Assembly: GCF_000427865.1 (NCBI RefSeq)
Contig: NZ_ATYV01000004.1
Location: forward strand, 1 to 64,000
DNA from: Corynebacterium sputi DSM 45148
Lineage (GTDB): Bacteria > Actinomycetota > Actinomycetes > Mycobacteriales > Mycobacteriaceae
Direction of reading: 5' to 3'
DNA: 64,000 bases
The position numbers and the translations under genes were made by a program. Positions within the stretch are counted from its first letter, which is position 1; the number at the start of each line of letters is the position of its first letter. This document shows, piece by piece, positions 60,097-64,000 of this stretch. A model generated the notes under the pieces. It saw only the letters and a program-made list of their open reading frames with translations, searched no databases and was not told where the DNA came from.

Positions 60097-61530
60097 ATGG
60101 CTGAGTTTTTCAACTGGCTCGACGGTTTCGTCTGGAGCCCATTCCTCCTCATTCCGGTGCTGCTCGGCACCGGCCTCTGGCTCACGTTCCGTCTGGGATT
60201 CCTCCAGTTCCGGAAGCTGGGCGCTGGTCTGCGTCTGGGGCTGGTCCAGCGCAACGACGACGGTGGCGAGGGTGACATCTCCCAGTATCAGGCGCTCTCG
60301 ACCGCACTGGCGGCGACCGTAGGCGTCGGCAACATCGTGGGTGTCGCCACCGCCATAGGTATTGGTGGCCCCGGGGCGCTGTTCTGGATGTGGATAACCG
60401 GCCTCGTCGGCATGGCTTCCAAGTACGCGGAAGCTTTCCTGGGGGTCAAGTACCGCACCAAGGATGACGCCGGTGAGCAGTCCGGTGGTCCGCAGTACTA
60501 CTTGAAGAAAGCCATCCCGAACGGCTTCGGCAAGGCACTCGCGCTGATCTTCGCGATCTTCGCCGCCATCGCCGCATTCGGCATCGGCAACATGACTCAG
60601 GCGAACGCCGTGGCGACCAACCTGGAATCATCTTTCGGCGTTGATCCGGTCGTATCCGGCATCATCATGTTCGTCGGTGTCGGCGCTGTCCTGCTCGGCG
60701 GCATCAAGTCCATCGGCCGCGTCACCGCAGCTTTCGTCCCCATGATGATCGTGCTGTACGTTGGCGCCGCTGTGTGGGTGCTCATCGCCAACGTCGACGC
60801 ACTTCCTGCCGCCCTTGCCCTCATCTTCACCGACGCCTTCACCGGTAGCGCCGCCACCGGTGGGTTCCTCGGCGCTGGGATCATCCTCGCGATCCAAATG
60901 GGTGTCGCCCGCGGTTTGTTCTCCAATGAGTCCGGCATGGGCTCTGCGGCCATCGCCGCCGCCGCCGCGAAGACCACCCACCCGGTGCGTCAAGGCCTGG
61001 TCTCCATGACCCAGACGTTCATCGACACCATCATCGTCGTGTCCATGACCGGCCTAGTCATCATCACCACCGGGGCCTGGCGCGAAGGTGCCGAAGACGT
61101 CGGCTCGATGACTTCCAATGCATTCTCCAACGGCCTACCAGGCCACTGGGGCGGGTCGATCGTGGCTCTGTCCATCGTGTTCTTCGCCTTCTCTACGATG
61201 CTGGGATGGTCCTACTACGGCGAGCGTTCGTTTGAGTCCCTCGTCGGCCGCAGGGGCACCATTCCTTACCGGCTGGTCTTCACCTTCGTTGTCCTCATCG
61301 GTGCCACCCTGGAGCTTGAGACCGTCTGGGCGTTCGCCTCCGCATTGAACGGCCTGATGGCGCTGCCGAACCTCATCGGCCTGGTGATCCTCTCCGGACT
61401 CATTGCCCGCGAGACGAAGGCCTACCTGTCCTTCGACCCGCAGCTGCGTGCCACCGCCGCTCAGGTCGAAGAGTGGCAGCGCACCCAGATTCTCGTCGGA
61501 GACGACATGTCTAAGGCTCCGAAGAAATAG
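60097..61530 (+). CDS. Sodium:alanine/glycine symporter, AGCS family (477 aa)
   Basis: AGCS proteins import alanine or glycine with sodium. Signatures include FRLGFLQFRKLGAGL, LAATVGVGNIVGVATAI (the substrate/sodium motif in helix 2), GGPQYYLKKA, GVARGLFSNESGMGSA and GWSYYGERSFESL. About 11 membrane helices are visible. ATG 60097 is the natural start; AGGAAG lies 13 nt upstream, rather far, and TATGGT is only 4 nt away, so translation initiation is unclear. Confidence 0.94.
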   Translation: MAEFFNWLDGFVWSPFLLIPVLLGTGLWLTFRLGFLQFRKLGAGLRLGLVQRNDDGGEGDISQYQALSTALAATVGVGNIVGVATAIGIGGPGALFWMWITGLVGMASKYAEAFLGVKYRTKDDAGEQSGGPQYYLKKAIPNGFGKALALIFAIFAAIAAFGIGNMTQANAVATNLESSFGVDPVVSGIIMFVGVGAVLLGGIKSIGRVTAAFVPMMIVLYVGAAVWVLIANVDALPAALALIFTDAFTGSAATGGFLGAGIILAIQMGVARGLFSNESGMGSAAIAAAAAKTTHPVRQGLVSMTQTFIDTIIVVSMTGLVIITTGAWREGAEDVGSMTSNAFSNGLPGHWGGSIVALSIVFFAFSTMLGWSYYGERSFESLVGRRGTIPYRLVFTFVVLIGATLELETVWAFASALNGLMALPNLIGLVILSGLIARETKAYLSFDPQLRATAAQVEEWQRTQILVGDDMSKAPKK

Positions 61531-61561
61531 TACTCGGCCAGCTCTTGCGCTCAGCGCAACG

Positions 61562-61600
61562 AATGCCCTGCGGTTCCATTGGAATCGCGGGGCATTTTCT
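61562..61600 (+). terminator. Rho-independent terminator after the AGCS gene
   Basis: AATGCCC-GCG-TTCC pairs with GGAA-CGC-GGGCATT with small bulges, followed by TTCT. It begins 32 bp after the stop. Confidence 0.7.
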
Positions 61601-61714
61601 GTCGTTCAACGTTTGCGCCACACCGGACAGCCCCAGGCTTCCCGGTAGCCCCTGCCATCGGAGGAATCCAGGAATCAGCGACCTGCACAAACGCCGACGA
61701 GATTCCTCCCGTCA

Positions 61715-61740
61715 CGGGGTGCACCGATACGGGGTGCACG
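61715..61740. repeat. Short tandem direct repeat (11 bp, two copies)
   Basis: ACGGGGTGCAC occurs at 61715-61725 and 61730-61740 with CGAT between, 15 bp centre to centre. It lies 62 bp after the end of the PDZ/Lon-like gene. It could be a direct-repeat protein-binding site, but none is known to me. Confidence 0.4.
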
Positions 61741-61801
61741 GCAGAAAGAACTCGCCGCCACTTACAGGTGCTCTCTCACGCCCCTTCGGGCTAGTCCGTG
61801 A

Positions 61802-62830
61802 TTATTCGGAGCAGGTCGGTGCCGACTCCGGGTCGTCCAATGCGACGAGTGCCTCGTCGAGGGTGCTGACGTCGTACAGCGTCATGTCACCGGCGTCCGC
61901 CGTGGTCGCCTCTGCACAGTTGCCAGAGGGAACCAGGAACATTTCAATGCCAGCGTCCCGGGCAGCGGTGATCTTGTGCGTGATGCCACCGATCTCTCCG
62001 ACGGAGCCCGAGGCATCAATCGTGCCGGTTCCAGCGACAGCGTTGCCACCGGTGAGGTCGCCTTCGCTAAGCTTGTCGATGACGCCAAGCGTGATGATCA
62101 GGCCGGCGCTCGGCCCGCCGATTCCGGTGACGTTGTAGTTAATCTGCATGCCGTCGCCTGGCTGGGTGGACATGCCGATGCCGAGGAAGCCTGCGTCGGA
62201 ATCGTCAGGGTTCTCCCCCAGAACGATCTCCTTCTGCTCCTCATTGCCATCCCGGTTGATGACGACGGGAAGAGAGTTTCCCGGCGCCATCCCCATCACT
62301 CGGTCGCGGACGCTGTCCGGGCCGGTGACATCCTCGTCACCAACACGCACGAGGACGTCGCCTTTTTCTAGCTCCCCTGCTGCCACACCGTCTTCTTGGA
62401 CGAATGCGACGACAACTTCCATCGGCAGCTGCAAGTGATCCAACGCCGCGGCAGTTGCATTGGCCTCAGAATCGGTGAAGGCCTGCAGGTTGCGTTCTTG
62501 CACCTCGTCCTGGCTCATGCCAGACGGGAAGATCGTCTCAATCGGCACGATGCGCTGTTCGGGATCCGCCCATTTCGCGATGGCCGCCGGCAGGTTAAGC
62601 CCGTGGGTAACAGCCACGGTAGTCAGGTCGAACTGCCCCTCCGAGGCGATGTCGACCTCTGCGCCGGTGATCTCGATTGCAGGTTCGCCCTCCACGTCTT
62701 CCAGCACGTTGACCAGCGGCCCCGGCCCTTCAGAGGCGAACGGAACGGTCCCCAGCGGCGAGGCGATCAGCGCTGCCAGGCCCACTACGGGGACAGCGCC
62801 GACGATCAGTGTTTGAAGTCGGCGATTCAC
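61802..62830 (-). CDS. YlbL-like secreted protease, PDZ plus Lon-type domain (342 aa)
   Basis: One N-terminal membrane helix (about 8-26) is followed by an extracellular region with a PDZ domain (about 140-200, VRVGDEDVTGPDSVRDRVM) and a Lon-type S16 protease domain with the catalytic Ser in GIGGPSAGLII and Lys in GGITHKITAA. It has no ATPase domain. It matches the mycobacterial Rv3194c group and lies next to a DUF2342 gene, as there. GTG 62830 is used; TATCGT lies 8 nt upstream. Substrate unknown. Confidence 0.92.
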   Translation of the reverse strand: MNRRLQTLIVGAVPVVGLAALIASPLGTVPFASEGPGPLVNVLEDVEGEPAIEITGAEVDIASEGQFDLTTVAVTHGLNLPAAIAKWADPEQRIVPIETIFPSGMSQDEVQERNLQAFTDSEANATAAALDHLQLPMEVVVAFVQEDGVAAGELEKGDVLVRVGDEDVTGPDSVRDRVMGMAPGNSLPVVINRDGNEEQKEIVLGENPDDSDAGFLGIGMSTQPGDGMQINYNVTGIGGPSAGLIITLGVIDKLSEGDLTGGNAVAGTGTIDASGSVGEIGGITHKITAARDAGIEMFLVPSGNCAEATTADAGDMTLYDVSTLDEALVALDDPESAPTCSE

Positions 62831-62977
62831 ACTGGCTAACGATACCGGTTCGCCCCCTGCGCGTCGGTACCCGCCCGTGGTGGCCTGGCGGTGTGTGCGG
62901 CCCCAGTCTCAGGGAATTCCCGTGTTCGCCCTTAGCGAGGATTTCCTCTGACTGCCTCTCCCCTCAGCTCGCGCCGG

Positions 62978-62983
62978 TACCCT
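62978..62983 (+). promoter_or_regulatory. -10 box of a leaderless promoter (DUF2342 gene)
   Basis: TACCCT is followed by 6 nt (TGCGGT) and ATG 62990. Confidence 0.5.
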
Positions 62984-62989
62984 TGCGGT

Positions 62990-64000
62990 ATGAGTAACCA
63001 GGGTTTCGGATTCTCCTCCAACGACGACGATGACGAGCGCAAGGACGACAACCAGAACAACCCGAACAACCCGTTCGGCATGTTCGGATTTCCCCTGGGC
63101 GGCTTCGGCTTCGGCGGCCAGCCCGGCGGCAACGCAGGTAACGGCGACCAGCAGGGTGGGCCGAATGGTCCAGGTGGTCTCGGGGACATCCTCAACCAGT
63201 TTGGGCAGATGCTGTCCGGCTTCAGCCAGCAGATGGACAACCCGCAGGGTGGAGCCGTCGATCACGGCGCCGCCGAGCGCATCGCCCTGCAGAAGATCGG
63301 CAACCCTGCCCCGATCCGCGAGTCACAGCGAACGGCGCTGACGGATTCTCTCCGTCTGGTCGAACTGTGGCTGGACGATTCCACGGTGCTGCCGGTTGGC
63401 GCCGACCGGGCAGAGGGCTGGAACACCCGCCAGTGGCTGGAAAACACCATGCCAACGTGGAAGCGCGTGGTTGATCCGGTGGCCTCGAAGATGAACGATG
63501 CTTCGCTCGCAGGCCTGCCAGAAGAAGCCCGTCAGATGATGGGCCCGATGCTGGGGATGCTCAACCGCGTCAACTCCATGAACTTCGGCGCGCAGCTCGG
63601 CAACGCTCTGTCAGATTTGGCGAAGTCCTCCCTCACCGGATCGGACCTCGGCCTTCCGCTGACCATGAGCGGTGCCGCTGTACTGCTGCCCACCAACATC
63701 ACCGCGTTGGCGGAGGAGCTCGAGCAGCCTAACCGCGAGCTGACTGTCTACCTCACCGCCCGCGAGGCCGCCCACCAGCGCCTGTTCCACCGCGTCCCGT
63801 GGCTCGCCGAGCGGATGATTGCCGCGATCGAGGAATACGCCAATGGCCTGACCATGGACTTCTCCTCCATCGAAGAGGCTGCCCGCGGATTCGACCTGGA
63901 GTCACTGCAGGACCCGTCGAAGATCCAGGAGGCAATGCAGAGCTTCCAGAACATCGACATGACTCCAAAGGTCACCTCCTCTAACCAGCACGCCCGTACT
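62990..64000 (+). CDS. DUF2342 zincin-type metalloprotease, 5' part (337 codons seen)
   Basis: The protein starts with a Gly/Asn/Phe-rich, low-complexity leader (about 1-75) and then a helical domain with the DUF2342 pattern: QRTALTDSLRLVELWLDD, LGNALSDLAKSS, and REAAHQRLFHRVPWL, a motif taken as the zinc-binding region of this zincin family. It is the likely counterpart of mycobacterial Rv3195, which is also divergent from the YlbL-like gene Rv3194c. The frame is open to the end of the window and continues beyond it. Function is not established. Confidence 0.88.
   Translation, partial: MSNQGFGFSSNDDDDERKDDNQNNPNNPFGMFGFPLGGFGFGGQPGGNAGNGDQQGGPNGPGGLGDILNQFGQMLSGFSQQMDNPQGGAVDHGAAERIALQKIGNPAPIRESQRTALTDSLRLVELWLDDSTVLPVGADRAEGWNTRQWLENTMPTWKRVVDPVASKMNDASLAGLPEEARQMMGPMLGMLNRVNSMNFGAQLGNALSDLAKSSLTGSDLGLPLTMSGAAVLLPTNITALAEELEQPNRELTVYLTAREAAHQRLFHRVPWLAERMIAAIEEYANGLTMDFSSIEEAARGFDLESLQDPSKIQEAMQSFQNIDMTPKVTSSNQHART

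Overview
The window is chromosomal DNA from a high-GC actinobacterium, most probably a Corynebacterium. The evidence is a single-polypeptide type I fatty acid synthase, a class Ib ribonucleotide reductase cluster (nrdH-nrdI-nrdE / nrdF), a conserved mycobacterial-type block (lprD, DUF3817, rdgB, rph, Rv1339-like hydrolase, murI, rhomboid, P1 peptidase, DUF2017, clpS, pncB, dinG), a CrcB pair, and many genes with a TANNNT -10 hexamer only 6-7 nt before the start codon (leaderless transcripts). Species cannot be fixed from sequence reading alone.

Layout. 0-1 kb: the end of an IS3-type element inserted in a Tat-exported formamidase-like gene. 1.2-10.4 kb: FAS-I. 10.7-14.1 kb: a small conserved-looking ORF, an AbgT transporter and a GT4 glycosyltransferase, the last two each interrupted by one in-frame stop. 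14.1-16.6 kb: two tandem YihY/BrkB membrane proteins. 16.7 kb: tRNA-Leu(UAG). 16.9-27.5 kb: the conserved housekeeping block (nucleotide-pool sanitation, tRNA maturation, cell-wall glutamate racemase, protease adaptor, NAD salvage, helicase). 27.5-32.8 kb: an accessory stretch with a broken DUF559 nuclease-like gene between related repeats, a GntR/FCD regulator with a palindromic operator coupled to an MFS transporter, and an acyl-CoA ligase. 32.8-36.8 kb: PTH2-like peptidyl-tRNA hydrolase, serB, ctaD. 37-42.4 kb: transglutaminase-like protein, TetR-controlled ABC exporter, zinc alcohol dehydrogenase, phosphofructokinase. 42.4-46.8 kb: a deletion scar fusing a divergent marR/MFS pair, mmcQ-GNAT, and two SDR genes, one lacking its catalytic segment. 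46.9-51.7 kb: nrdF, nrdEIH with two NrdR-like boxes, rpmJ. 51.8-57.4 kb: sugar/inositol-type transporter, nadE, TetR, DHFR-like protein, two identical tRNA-Ala(GGC), DsbA-like protein. 57.5-64 kb: pgm, crcB1-crcB2, AGCS symporter, PDZ/Lon-like protease and the start of a DUF2342 zincin.

The most striking property is gene decay: one IS insertion, three single in-frame stops, one deletion joining two divergent genes, one in-frame catalytic deletion and one possible 4-bp frameshift, all within 64 kb of otherwise intact housekeeping genes. I did not find a convincing undescribed multi-gene system, a CRISPR array or rRNA. The best regulatory leads are three new-looking operators (28.96, 39.43 and 44.14 kb), the paired NrdR boxes, a GlxR-like site upstream of FAS, and the set of leaderless promoters.
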